From the NCBI GenBank assembly GCA_028023455.1, contig JAQFVV010006451.1, positions 979,501-1,043,500 of the forward strand: DNA of 64,000 bases, given 5' to 3'. Of this stretch, positions 1-11,830 are shown in pieces (position 1 is the stretch's first letter; the number at the start of each line of letters is the position of its first letter). A program made the position numbers and the translations under genes. This DNA is from Epiperipatus broadwayi. Its lineage: Eukaryota; Onychophora; Udeonychophora; Euonychophora; Peripatidae. Below the pieces are notes generated by a model. That model did not search any database. It had not been told where the DNA came from and was given only the letters and a program-made list of their open reading frames with translations.

Positions 1-264
1 ATCTCATAAAATAATCCTCAATTTAATATTGGAGGTTAGTGATTATTATAATAATAAAAGTTAAATGTCTTATGAACATTCTTATTTGATTTATTTTACC
101 AATCAATGAATTGTTTATAAACCTCATTTACAAATAATGGAAATTTTTTTCACTCTTTTAAAACAAACAATTATGAATCATTGCTTAGCAGACCTAAATG
201 ATAATTTATCATAGTGGGCTTATTTATTTTTGCCTTAAGATGTCTTTTCTGGATTCAATTTTAG

Positions 265-304
265 GCTTTAACTTCAGGAAGGCGCTACTTTATCAGCACA
301 AAAG
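265..304 (+). CDS. Candidate short host exon (unidentified gene)
   Basis: A 40-base island sits between an acceptor-like ATTTTAG and a donor-like AAAG|GTAATA. It is richer in GC than the DNA around it. Read as two bases, twelve codons and two bases, it gives a peptide with the run FNFRKALLYQHK. Its last two bases (AG) join in phase with the first base (T) of the candidate exon at 2340, giving AGT (Ser). I do not recognise the protein. A second possible acceptor (CTTCAG) lies inside it and would shorten the exon. A 40-base exon could easily be chance, so the phase match with the next exon is the main support. Confidence 0.3.
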
Positions 305-484
305 GTAATAATAAAAGAAAGTAATATTAACAAGTATGAGTGATACATAAATGATTTCTTAAAGACTTACATATCTACATAAGCATAACTCCACTTAATT
401 TTCAGCTCAAATATTAAGAAGGCCTAAGCATTATTATTTGTCAAAAACCATTTAATATAAGTTTAAAAACTTAATATAAATTTA
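305..484. other. AT-rich non-coding DNA
   Basis: No reading frame, RNA or repeat is recognised here. If the flanking exon candidates are real, this is the start of an intron of about 2 kb that also holds the foldback at 485-1275. Confidence 0.5.
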
Positions 485-1275
485 AAATTGAAATAAATCG
501 AGATACTGTCAAATCTCTAGTGCTCATTATAATACTTAACCAACAGCCAATCAGATGTCAAGGATAGCTGTCCAAATGACATCCAAACCTAAACACACAA
601 CAAAGATTTTATGAAAAAAGAGCGACCCCCTTTTCTCTACTTTTCTTTCTATATATCTAAGCCAGTCATAAGCATTTAGGTTTGAAAGCTTGAAGCTTTA
701 AATATCTTCACAATTAACTCACTGAGTCTAAATCATAAACATACAATGTGAAATCTTTGTTGTGTGTTTAGGTTTGGATGTTATTTGGACAGCTATCCTT
801 GACATCTGATTGGCTGTCAGTTAAGTTTTATAATGAGTGCTAGAGATTTGACAGTATCTCAATTTATTTCAATTTTTAACTATCTGCACTTAGCAAATTA
901 AAATATTATTTACATACTTTACTGCTTGTTATGTATTCTAAAAACTACTTCGTAGTAAATCATAGAATTTCATGTTGTACATTTATGATTTAGACTCAGT
1001 GACATAATTGTGAAGATATTTAAAGCTTCAAGCTTTCAACCTTAAATGCTTATGACTGGCTTAGATATATAGACAGAAAAGTAGAGAAAAGAGTGGCCAC
1101 TCTTTTCTCGTAAAATTTTTGTTGTGTGTTTAGGTTTGGATGTCATTTGGACAGCTATCCTTGACATCTGATTGGCTGTTGGTTAAGTATTATAATGAGT
1201 GTTAGTGATTTGGCAGTATCTCGATTTATTTCAATATTCAACTATCTGTGCTTCACAAATTAAAATATTATTTAA
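485..1275. repeat. Three-armed foldback repeat
   Basis: The arm at about 485-747 is repeated in inverse orientation at about 961-1240. The middle of that right arm occurs once more, in the same orientation, at about 748-900. A shared core (TTTGGACAGCTATCCTTGAC and neighbours) is seen at 549-575 as its complement and at 785-805 and 1147-1167 directly. The outer sequence AACTATCTG..AAATTAAAATATTATTTA is shared by the second and third arms only. No coding capacity is present. This looks like a non-autonomous foldback or MITE in which one arm was duplicated or a second copy was inserted. No clear target duplication was found. Confidence 0.8.
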
Positions 1276-2339
1276 TACCCCAATCCCTACAGAAATTACA
1301 TTCAATACTATTCAACCTTAACACTAATCGTAATATCAAATAAATTGTTACCCTTTACCTGTATATTGAAATATCTGAGAAAATCTTGATTTAGGTTTGC
1401 AACAATACTGCAATTCAACTTAACTAATAAAGTAGAAAGTATATAAAATAAGCTATCTGATTTATTGAACTATTCATTTCACTTTTTAAAAATATTATCC
1501 ATTCTGGAACAGAGCAAAAATATGAAATTATATTTAACATAATTATCAAACCAAAATAATCTATTTTTAAAATTATTAATAACTTGGCAGTTCATTATAT
1601 CCTATATTTGTTTAAAGAATCTATAATTATAAATAGCATTAGATAATACATTATCTTTTTGAATCTTATTCACATATTTTTGTATGGATAATCTTTAAAT
1701 GCAATTATTTTCAGATATTAAACACATATTCGTCATAAGTAGCAGTCTAATTCTTTAAACAGATTTTGTTTTATCCAAAATCTTGGGCATTTATCACTTT
1801 ATTAATATCAAATATAAAAATAATTAATTCACTTTTGATCTTTAAATCCATTAGTTTTAATAATTATGATCAATTGCTGATAACGCAAAGACTATTATCC
1901 TTTAGCAAGAACAATCTTTCATTTTTAAAGCAAAATTCGTTTTTGTAATAGCAAATTTATACAAGCACATTTGATTTTAAAAAATACTATTATTTAAAAA
2001 TATGTTTTCTTTTATAACTGAAGATGATATCAAACTCATTTTCTTGAGACTGACAAATATCCTTTCATATAGTGAAGAGACCAATTATTTTTATAATCAT
2101 TTGTGGAAATTATGTCCAACAACTTGTTTTAAAATTTAGAAATACAATTCTTCCAAATTTTATCACTTATTAATCATTGTTATTCAATTGAAGAAAAGTC
2201 AGTGATTTTTTAATTATATGCCAGCAATTCCACCAGTCAATTTGTCGATTTTATATTTGCAGTTGACTATAACAAATTAGATTTCTTGAAATAAAAATTT
2301 TATGAAATAAAATGATGGTTCTTTCTGGTTATTTTGCAG
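1276..2339. other. AT-rich DNA, nothing recognised
   Basis: Only short chance reading frames are present. The last 15 bases form a pyrimidine-rich splice-acceptor context leading to the exon candidate at 2340. Confidence 0.6.
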
Positions 2340-2468
2340 TGGTTCATCTCTCCTCTGGACCGATGATAAGAAGTCAGATATTCAGCCAGGCAAATTTGCA
2401 CCTGCTGTCACGTTGATGAAAGACAAAGTGACTCGTTGGTTGAGGTCCTATAAGCAATTAAAATTTTT
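2340..2468 (+). CDS. Candidate host exon, unidentified protein
   Basis: A 129-base stretch of ordinary base composition lies in very AT-rich DNA. It begins just after TTATTTTGCAG and ends before GTAAGC, both good splice signals. Only one of the three forward frames is open. It reads a mixed, soluble-looking peptide (GSSLLWTDDKK.., then ..KDKVTRWLRSYKQLKF). The exon starts with one base completing a codon and ends with two bases of the next, so it keeps frame when spliced and joins in phase to the candidate at 265-304. If translation ran on without splicing it would stop two codons later (TTG TAA), so it could also be a terminal exon. I do not recognise the family. There is no transposon signature, so I take it as a piece of a host gene whose other exons lie outside the window. 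Confidence 0.5.
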
Positions 2469-3639
2469 GTAAGCTGTATTGACTTTTTTCGAATTTTACT
2501 TCTATACTGAGGTTCACATATGTCTACGTGACTTAATATTCTCCAACATACACTGGCATTTCTGGTTTTTTTCCATTAAGGTTTTCATAGATTCTTCCAC
2601 TCAAAATACTAAAGTTAAGATTTTTTTGAAACCAAAGTGGTAAACTTTCATTTCCGGATTTCAAGACAAAATATGTTTATAATATTTTTTTTTTTAAATG
2701 AATGAATCATAGAATATCTGTTATTTATTTTAAATCCTTTTAAATTGATTTCTAATAAATAATTTATTACTTAAATATATATTTGTAACAAACTAAAATC
2801 AATCTTTGTTAAATAAAAATCTAAATTGATTATTTTTTTATTACATTTAAATAGGTAAGCATCTACACACGCACCCACACACAACAAATACACTATATTT
2901 TTACCTATAATTAAAATGTAATATTGTATTTAGTAAACCCATTATCTATTTTTTAGTTTTGAATTATTAATTATATGTGTAATAACTCTTTTCTTTATAT
3001 AATCAGCATTATTATTTTTTTAATAAAAATAACGAAAAAAAAAAAATTAAAAAGTACGTATTTTTTTTCTTACAAAAATTTATAGAAGTATATTTAAAAA
3101 ATGAACTTACAAAGCTATTCAAACATACTTTATAATTATTATATTTCTTATAAACATTAATATGAAACTATTTGAATATATAATAATGACTATATTTTAC
3201 TTTATTTAACCAAAAAAAAGTGATAAATACATTTGCTTAACTATAAAAACCAAATTAATCCAATTAATTAAAGCCAATAAAATTTGTATAGTTCCCAAAT
3301 TTAAAATAGCTAGTTTACAGTGAAACTGTAATGTTATACTCTACTAGTGTTATTATTAGAATATCAGTTATTTTTATTGATTTTAATCAAAAATCTAAAC
3401 AATATTCAAAGTCTGTTAATATTCTAAAATAATTTGCAAGTTTTAATTTACTTCATTTAAAACTTCTAAAAGTTAAAATTATCAACTGTTAATATTGACT
3501 TACTGAAATAGTTTTATATATTTACTTTTGCAGTGACTTATATCCTACATCTCATTAATTGATGATTATTTCCTGTATTGAATCTATTAAAACAATATAA
3601 CTTTGAAATATATGTTTTCTATTAGTCCATTTTTGTTTA
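2469..3639. other. AT-rich DNA, nothing recognised
   Basis: This stretch contains long A and T runs, a short CACACA tract near 2870-2885 and no supported gene. It would be intron if the exon candidates are real and transcription continues. Confidence 0.6.
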
Positions 3640-4150
3640 GCATTTTTTTGAAGAAAAATTTATTCTCTTTTGCACACTCCACAACTCTGTGCCATATCTC
3701 ATTATTGTTACACAAACAAATTTACTCACCTCTTTTATCTTTCAGTTGTTTACCAATTCTGGCATTTAAATCTCCCATGACAATTTTAAGGTGTTGTTTA
3801 ATCTGATCAAAAACACTTTGTACATCTATATAAAAATTTCTTTTTTTCTCAAAGTTTTTTTGAGGAATAAGCCTCAGTTATCTTTATTTGATATCTTCCA
3901 TTAAGGAGAATAACTAATCTTATTATTATACTAACCAATCTCATCATTCTGTCTCATATACAACGTTGTTCTTTCAAAATTTATTGATGACTCACATTAT
4001 ATTTATGCTGTCAATATTAGTTCTTTTGAAGTAAACTACATGCCACTGTTCAGATCAATTGATTCTTCATTTTTTCCTGACTTTTTAAAGTCCAATAATA
4101 TCCTAATAGTTCTTTCAGTTCATGTAACTTTGTTTCACTTAAAAGTGATC
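3640..4150 (-). pseudogene. RTE-type LINE endonuclease remnant
   Basis: On the minus strand the segment reads, with several stops and frame changes, like the apurinic-type endonuclease of RTE-class LINEs. The best piece is at about 3740-3800, KIVMGDLNARIGK, the conserved MGD.NA.IG block holding a catalytic Asp and Asn. It is preceded by YIDVQSVFDQIKQ and followed by KDKRGE and an ECAKENKF-like stretch, the usual order in the family. The fragment is a short, heavily mutated internal part. No reverse transcriptase follows, and neither end of the element is visible. It may be from the same LINE type as the reverse transcriptase piece at 22090, but they lie on opposite strands and are separate insertions. 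Confidence 0.7.
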
Positions 4151-4440
4151 TATAGTTATACATATCTAAGTAAGTCATCAACAAGAAATTGTAGTCTGAA
4201 TCTGTAATCAGAAGATTTTATTGTCATCTATCTTTAGAAACAAGCCATCACCTTGGTTAAGGAATCATGATTTAATTTTTTCTATATTAATTGTATATAA
4301 CAAAAAAAAATCATTCGTACACACACATGTATTCTGCCTTAAAGAATTATCACCAATCTGAAAAGAAAAACCATAGTGTTTTTTGATCTTAAATTCAGTC
4401 ATAAAAAAATCAATAAACTCACATTGCTAACTAATGCATT

Positions 4441-4860
4441 TTAGTAAGCAGTCCTTTCATGTTTATTTAACATATAAATAAACACATAGTAATATATAGT
4501 AGATCTAGTGTCTGACCTACTCTGGCACCTTTCTAAGGAGTGCCAAAGCATGAAACCATGGTCAGGAGTTGGGGGGTTCCTGACAGAGATATTTTAAATG
4601 CTGGCTCTGGCTAAGCATTTATCACAAAGCTTGTTGAGGAATTGGAAATCCTCATTGTTTATAACTTACAAGCTTAAGAGAATAGGGTCATGTGATCTAT
4701 GACTCTTATTTTGACTATTTATATAGTAATAACAGTTTTAACAATAAGAGAATTTGCAATACACATTAAAACTTTGCCTTTCTTGGTTCTTTTAATGTTT
4801 TAAAGAGGAATCAAAGGATTTCCTTTCAGTTAACAGCAAATTTCTTATTGCAATCAGAGG
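4441..4860 (+). repeat. Dispersed repeat R4, copy 1 (interrupted)
   Basis: Segments 4446-4494 and 4723-4830 together match 44690-44860: shared runs include CACATAGTAATA, ATAGTAATAACAG, TTGGTTC.TTTAA and TCCTTTCAGT. In the copy at 44690 the two parts are continuous. Here they are separated by 228 bases (see 4495-4722). No coding capacity, and the class is unknown. Confidence 0.6.
4495..4722 (+). repeat. Dispersed repeat R3, copy inserted in R4
   Basis: This 228-base insert is flanked by the perfect 9-bp direct repeat ATAGTAATA at 4486-4494 and 4723-4731. It interrupts repeat R4, and the copy of R4 at 44690 gives the uninterrupted site. The insert resembles the pair at 14099 and 14498 (GCATTTATCA.AAAGCTTGTT, GTCATGTGAT.TATGAC). 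R3 therefore looks like a short mobile element making about 9-bp duplications. Its class is unclear and I see no convincing polymerase III boxes. Confidence 0.6.
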
Positions 4861-5415
4861 TACTCATAAATTTATAGATAGTTTACTTTTCATTGGAATT
4901 AAACTTATATAATCATAAATCATCATCTAACATAAAAATTCAAAGTATCCTTTCTCATTATAGTTATGTTTTATATACAATCTACTTTTTTTTCAGATGA
5001 GTTGAAAGTCTGAATTCCTGGTTTGCATGTCGGAATGATAATACAATTTATATATTTATGTCTTGTAGATGTGGCTTTTTTGTTTTTAGAATGAGAATAA
5101 ATGGCAAATAATTGTACATATATAAGATGTTTTGACTGCTTATGTACAATATACACATTTCTAAATATGAGATAATTTAGATAGGTGTATTGAATTGAAT
5201 AGATTAGTAATCAGATTTATGGCTTCATACTTCCCATGAGATTCAAATAGATCACATTTACAATGCTTAAATATAAATATTAGACTACTGTTTTGATATA
5301 AAAATCAAGTGTTCACATCCGTAGCTCACCTGACAAAAATAGGATTGTACTAACAATTTTTATTAGACATTCATTAGATTACAGATTATTCATTTAATGA
5401 TTAATATTTGTGTAA
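4861..5415. other. AT-rich DNA, nothing recognised
   Basis: No coding, RNA or repeat signal that I can support. Confidence 0.6.
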
Positions 5416-5632
5416 TGTAGTTTTCACTATCCACTCTCATGCAAGGTAGGGACTGGTTTCTATCCATTTTAGCTGATGGGTGATGGTTCAGCATGGAATG
5501 TGCATCTTGGGATTCATAATCTTTTTCACATGTCTTTGATCACATGTTTATGATTACTCTCTCCACAATGTGTTAAAAGTGGACTGAAACCAATCACTAC
5601 CTTGTGAGAGAATGGTGTAGTGAAAATTACAA
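5416..5632. repeat. Small foldback MITE with ~45-bp inverted ends
   Basis: The left end (TTTTCACTATCCACTCTCAT.CAAGGTAGGGACTGGTTTC) is matched by the inverted right end at about 5583-5632 (ACCAATCACTACCTTGTGAG..TAGTGAAAATTAC). Arms are about 45 bases and imperfect, around a centre of about 120 bases with no coding capacity. It is probably a non-autonomous DNA transposon. No unambiguous target duplication. Confidence 0.75.
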
Positions 5633-6612
5633 TATAGAAATATTATTTGTTAAGCAGGATTGTATTTCAAATATATGTATAGTGAAAGAGTATTCTGAAT
5701 GTTGATGTTTAATATTGATTTACAATCATATAAGTTCATAACCAATGAAAAATTCCTTATATATATCTGTAAATTTGATTTGTTACACACGCATTCCTTC
5801 CAGATTTTTCTTCAACTAGTCAGTAGAATATCGGTGATATGTTATCAAGGTTTAATTGCGGTATTTCCTTGACAAAAAATTGCTGCTATTGTATTAGCTT
5901 GTTGAAACTTTAGGGCTACATCGATGTAATATGCATACGACAACCAGTTAGCTAATGTCGTTTATGATTTAACATATACACACATATATATATATATATA
6001 ATAAAAACATCAAATCTTATCACCTTTCAACTTTAAAATTTATAATATACTATGACTGAACTATTCTTGCCAGTTAAGCAGATAATCAACGTTTTGTAAT
6101 GTTTTGAATGCAACCTGTTAATATCTTAGTTTACTAATTAATATTCAAAAGACATTTTTTTTTTTTTATCAGTTAGTGATTGAAAAAAAAATATTTAGCA
6201 ACTTTTAGCTTGAATGATTATAGATTAGTAATGTGAAGGAATTTTAAAATGTTCAGGATTTTTTTTTAAAGACAGACTTGGGTAATGAAATGCAGATTTA
6301 AAAATAATATATATTTTTCTAATGATATTAATACTTAAAATAATAGTTATAGACTGTTATTTTGAACCATGTGTATGGAAATAAGATTTGAACACCCTGT
6401 TAATGTAATATAAAGATAGCAGCAAAATTTCATTAATGCTCTGAATGAGTATAAAAGTATGAAAGCAAATTTATGGCTAATCTGCTCATTCATTAGAATT
6501 CTAGATACAATACTACTAAATCTATTTTTAATATCTAACATACAGGCTATATATATATACCTGTACAAACAATGTAATATCTATGGCATTTTGAGCTCAG
6601 ATTGCTTATTGT
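5633..6612. other. AT-rich DNA with a short TA tract
   Basis: Contains a TA microsatellite at about 5984-6002 and no supported gene. Confidence 0.6.
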
Positions 6613-6785
6613 ATATATGTATAGAGTATGATAATCTGGACCAACAGATGAGTGCTGGTTTAGCATGAAATACTGTTATTGGTATTTATCTTTTAGACAT
6701 ATATGTGGTCAAGTGTATCAGTAATATGAGATAGTGTGGAGAGTTGAGGGTCGTGTGAAAGTCTGAACTCAAAATACTTTAAATC
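6613..6785 (+). repeat. tRNA-type SINE family 2, fragment
   Basis: Matches 20098-20335 over GATAATCTGGACCAAC.GA, TTATCTTTT.GA, TCAAGTGT..CAGT and GAGATAG.. The A-box-like part (GTATCAGTAATATGAG) is present. The B-box part has decayed to GAACTCAAAATAC. Older and more diverged than the two copies near 20 kb. Confidence 0.55.
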
Positions 6786-7097
6786 TATTTTGTAAAGATA
6801 TATCTTCTCAATGCTGACCAAATAAAATGAAGAAGAGGAGTGGTAACCAAATATTTAAAAAGATATTTTATAGGGAACTTGATCAGGGTTTTTTGTAAGA
6901 CAAACAATAGTTACTTTACAAAGCAGATCTCAGGAATACTATAAAGAAGTACAATATTAATTATAGAAAAAACATAGAATAAAATAAAAACTTACAATCA
7001 AGTAAGATGATATAACATTTCACACACAAAAAAAGATTATTGCAAAAAGAATTAAAAGCCAATATCACAAAATGATTATATATATATATATATATAT
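6786..7097. other. AT-rich DNA and TA microsatellite
   Basis: Ends in a TA tract (about 7077-7097) into which solo LTR A is inserted. The last four bases (ATAT) are repeated on the far side of that LTR. Confidence 0.7.
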
Positions 7098-8988
7098 TAT
7101 AAGGGTCAGGGTATTTGGGAGTCTTACCATATCTGCCATACAAGGGCACCATCAGGCTATTCGAACCTGGAAATTTATATAGTAGCCAGATACTTACAGT
7201 AAGATCCAAAATTTAAATATGATAGAAATTCCCCAGTCACTAGCTTGCAGAGCAGCAGAATTGATATATATTTTATTATAAAGAAAGAAAGATAATAAAA
7301 AGAAGAATAAGCCACTGGTAGATTAACAATACATAGAAACTTTTTTTTGCACATATAAAAAATTCATAATTATTTATTTTATTTAATGTTTACTTTAGAA
7401 TTTGATTTACTTTTTATTTTTTTTATTTTATAAGTTCACGCAGATGGATTAATTTTTTATTTGTGTTGAGTATGGATAGACTACACAGATTGCATTCAAA
7501 AAATATTCTATATCCCTTATTTAACCCTAGGTCAAAAGTTCACAGACAAACTAACACCAATCTGTCTAATATATTGATGTATTCAATGCAACATGAATAC
7601 GACAGCAGAATACCATACTGTCAGGAAGGTACATCTGAACAGCATGGTTATCTAGAAGAAATGTCTCTTGTCCAGTACAGGAATGCTACATCTGTCTGGT
7701 GAGAACAAAAAAACTCCATAAGAAGGGATTGTGGTCCTTTTTTCCAACTTACCATCCCATTCCCATAGAATATAAGGGTGATCCAAGAAACAGGAAATAC
7801 TGTCTGCTTCCAATGATCAGTAAGAAATGGGACTATTTTGCCCAAGTGCAGTGTATAATGTGATCCTGCATGTAGAAGATCTTCATGATACATTTACTAA
7901 TTGCACCAACACATCCAACCCAACTTTACAATCTATGCAGCCATCCCCACCCAACTTAAATTTAACATGATTTAAAAGTTTTAGCTTAGCAAAAAAAAAA
8001 TCATAATAAGTGCTCAAAAGACAAAAAAAAAAAAATTAAATTAATGGAAATGATTTAAAAATACATATAAAAAATAATTATTAATAAATGATTTAGTTGG
8101 TCAGATAGAAATTCATATTTATATTTAAATACTGGAAAAGTTTTATAGTTAAAGTTCATTAGTTATATAGAGTTCTTACGGTTTTAAAAAAAAAGTTAAT
8201 ACTTTTTTAGTTGCTTGTAATTTGGATCCCATTTGTTTCTAATTCCCAGGATGTCCTGGGGAGACCGGCATACTGTTATCCATTCTATTGGTGTTCATCC
8301 AGAAATCCTTTGCTCTAGCTGGTATAGCTCTTTTCAGGATCTTATCACAGGACCTTGGTGTCTGTAATATAGGAAAACGATATTTCATTTCTTTTTCTTA
8401 TGGAAAAAACTTAACAAGATTGAAAGTGTGACTTTTCAATCCCATCTTCTTCAACTCTTCCAGAACTAACATATATAGCACACACAATATTTTATTTCCA
8501 ATCTTTTCTTTTTTATATTAAAATTGCAGATTAACTGGACATGACATCATGATGATGATGATTCTTTTGCTGTGGTCCCTTTCCTGGGGGATTTTTTATT
8601 GGCTATTTTGTTTTTGTTTTTCTCTTCTATCCGACTTTTAATTATAAATTTTGAGATGCCCAAGGGCTAGTTTACTTAAGATATAATAATCATTTCCACT
8701 TTTAGCCTTTTTGCACAATAGAATTAATTAAATTTTGTACATTCTTAAAGATATATATTTACCTTTAAATCTTTTGATTTTTTTCTTAAAATTTAGTTTT
8801 AAAATATTTTTTAATAAAGTTTTCTTTTAATATTTTTCCATCTGTGCAATTTTATACATATACGAGTTTAGATGACTTTTAATTTTCAATTTTTAATTCT
8901 CAAGAAAAAAAATTTTTATTTGCGAACTTTTATACTTTAACTTTTTTTTTTTTTTAAAAAATAATGTAATGGCATGTGTCCCATTACA
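7098..8988 (-). mobile_element. Solo LTR A (A-E family)
   Basis: About 1.9 kb, minus-oriented: it begins on the minus strand with TGTAATGGGACACATGCC and ends ..CCCTTATA, flanked on both sides by ATAT. Shared blocks with B, C, D and E include the GTCTTACC.TATCTGCCATACA block near the 3' end, the CAGGCTATT.GAACCTGG block, the CAAGGGCTAG block and a TATA-like AATATAAAA with the ATGATG/GTCA motif upstream. There is no protein-coding region and no second LTR, so I read it as a solo LTR left by recombination. The family name is not known to me. Short frames inside it recur in sister copies only because the copies are related. Confidence 0.75.
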
Positions 8989-11279
8989 ATATATATATAT
9001 ATTGCACAGGGAATTTATCTCTAATCATAAAACTGATTGGTTTAATGCTTTCGAGCACTTATGGTATTCTCATATTCATAGCACAATAAACTTTATTCAT
9101 ATATATACAGAAGTTTATTTATTTGAGACAAATAAATAATTATACAGATCTGTTATGGATTAGGATTTCACTTTCTGCAAGGAGAGAATGCAATACATGT
9201 GCAGTAATTCAAATAACCAGCCACATACCCTCTATATGCTCAGTCAAGGACCTATTTATCTTATGTTAAATATAAACTGTTCGACAAGATCCAAATGGCA
9301 CATGATAAATACATTTATATAATTTATTCATTATTATTTAATAAGTGACTAAACACAAGTATGTATATATATATATATATAATTACAATAAAAATAATAA
9401 TAATAATGGTAACAAACTATTATAAACAATCCTTAAATTTGCAGAAGTACTTTCGGTTAATTTCTTGAACCTGCCTCAACTGCCATTAGAATTAAAAAAA
9501 CAAAAAACAAAGTGGAAGCAAATGTCATCAACATGATGATAATTTGCACAGTTATACACAGAACTATTTACGAATATTTTGCAACTTTACCAAAAATTTT
9601 CATCAAATATTCTATAATAATGATAATGTTGCTGAGAATTGCTACATATATAGAAATTGAAAGTTAATAGTATGAAAGAAAATAAGTAATACAACTTTAT
9701 TACTTATCATTACTATTAGGCCTTCTGTAAAATAAATTAAATCTTATCATAATATTTTTTTAAAGACATATATGATCATACAAAAAAACACTCTTTTACT
9801 TTAAATTAAGGGAACTTATTGACCCTGGGGTAGATAAATCTATTTAACTGTTCAGGTGTTCCAAAGCATTTTTTTTATGCTTCAAATTCATGATCCTGGA
9901 GGAACAGTACTTTGTGCTTTCTTAATAGAGTTTCTTTCTGTTAAAGTGAACAAAATCTTTCTTAATAGTAGACAATATTTTTGATTTAATATTTTATATA
10001 CTAGAACATTAAAACTGCTAAAGACATGCTATGATTGGTATTTTAAAACAGTTCTTAACAGTGTACAAATGTTTTTGCTAATAATTGTATAAATGCTAAA
10101 AATAAGAAGTTTGTTAAAAAAACTTTCAAATATTTTAAATATTCGTCAGCAAGGTATATTTAAAAGTATCTTATTTTAATATTGCTATATATCTCTTACA
10201 TAATGGTTTTTTTTTCAGAATAGTTTATCTTTTAATGAGTAGACTATTTGAATTCTGGATAGCAGAACCTGATTATTGATAGTGGAATTTAATAAATTGC
10301 ATACTTGAATTTTGAAATGACATTTATTTATTTATTGTTGTTTTAGCAGCATGATGAGAAACATTCACTTGCAAAATGTTTGTCTTATTTCTATATCAGA
10401 CTAGAAATTGGAAAATATTTCACAAGTTCATAAAATTAAATTTATTAATTTACTCTTTTGTCTGAAAATTATCTGATGCTTTATTTTTTTTTAAAATTAA
10501 TATTCTAAAATATTAATAGAATATTTATTCAAAGTTATTAATATTTTTAAATTATCACTTTTACTGGACAATTGGAATGAGTCACATCTTATGTGAATAA
10601 AACATAGACTCTCCTGAATTATGAATTTATAAAAGTTTATCATATGATTACCTGTTTTATATAGAGCTTTTCTATAATGAAACCTGTATTCTATCTAAAG
10701 AATATATACTTCTGTACATTGTCATTATTTTATATTTTTCAAAAAATAAATGAAAAATAATATAATATTGTACAAAAAATTGTTGGCACTCTATTTCAAT
10801 ATTATTCATGAAAATTGAATGGCTATTAATTTATTATGTATTTATATATTAGGAAATATATTGCTTATAGGAAATATTTCAGATGCTGCATGTATAATTT
10901 AAATTTGTGGTGTTTCCAATAAAAAGGAGAAAATGTTAGTGTTTGCAGAATAGTAATAACAGAGACTATCCTGATGGATGGTACAATATCCAGGATGAAG
11001 GCCTTTTATTTATTTATTTATGGGAAACTGGGTATAATTTTAAATTTTAATATGTTGCTATGGTAATTTATATATTTTATTTATCCTATGCATTTTTGTC
11101 TGATCTAATTTTAGAAATTATTTATAAACTGTAATCTAGAAGTTCTCTGAATACTTACCTTTTTATAATGCTATATAATTTAAAAAGTTATTTGTCACAT
11201 ATCATGTATATTTTTTTTATTTATTTGAATGTATATGTTTATGTTGAGCATATGAAGATGGTGTATATTTTTATTGCTT
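8989..11279. other. AT-rich DNA, no gene seen
   Basis: TA microsatellites lie at about 8989-9002 and 9363-9381. Nothing else is supported. A GC-richer patch around 9815-9905 has no open frame or match I recognise. Confidence 0.6.
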
Positions 11280-11830
11280 ATTTCAGGCCATATTTTTCTT
11301 AGGCTAGATTTAATAAATATTTTTTATTGTCAGTTTTACACATCAGATAATTATTATATTTATTTAGGAGATTGTAGTATTATGTCTCTTGTTTTATTAT
11401 ATGCACATGCTTATCTTGACAGTATAGTTATCCAAGAGATGGTAGCTTTGTCTCTTTCCCTCTCATGTAGGTATTTTTGTTAGCTTATATTTTTCCAAAA
11501 AATGATGCATTGTCTCTCTCTTGTATATATTTATTTCATTAGATTATATTTTTCTATGAGATGGTAGATTTTTCTTTCTTGTAGATATTTATATCATTAT
11601 TATGTGTTTGTAAAGAGATTGTAGTCTTATCTGTCTCATTTTTATAATATAGTCCATGAGTTATATTTTTAATGTAGACACATATTTCGTTAGATTATAT
11701 TTTTCTATGAAATGGTGGCTTGCCTCTTTCTTGTAGATATTTATATCATTATTATGTGTTTGTAAAGAGATTGTAGTCATATCTCTCTCTTCATTTTTTA
11801 TAATATACTCCATGAGTTATATTTTTAGTG
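11280..11830 (+). repeat. Decayed minisatellite
   Basis: Successive blocks of about 50-75 bases repeat the theme ATTATATTTTTCTATGA.ATGG..,TCTTGTAGATATTTAT. A larger unit is clearest where TTGTAGATATTTATATCATT at about 11579 recurs at 11731, a period of about 152 bases, followed in both by TGTTTGTAAAGAGATTGTAG and CCATGAGTTATATTTTTA. Earlier blocks back to about 11283 are more diverged. Non-coding. Confidence 0.7.

Noticed and set aside
7463-7893. Short frames in solo LTR A (and similar ones in B at 26003 and D at 30569) with related peptides such as LHRLH..K
   Set aside because: They recur only because the LTR copies are related. The peptides drift in frame and length between copies and have no coding signature.
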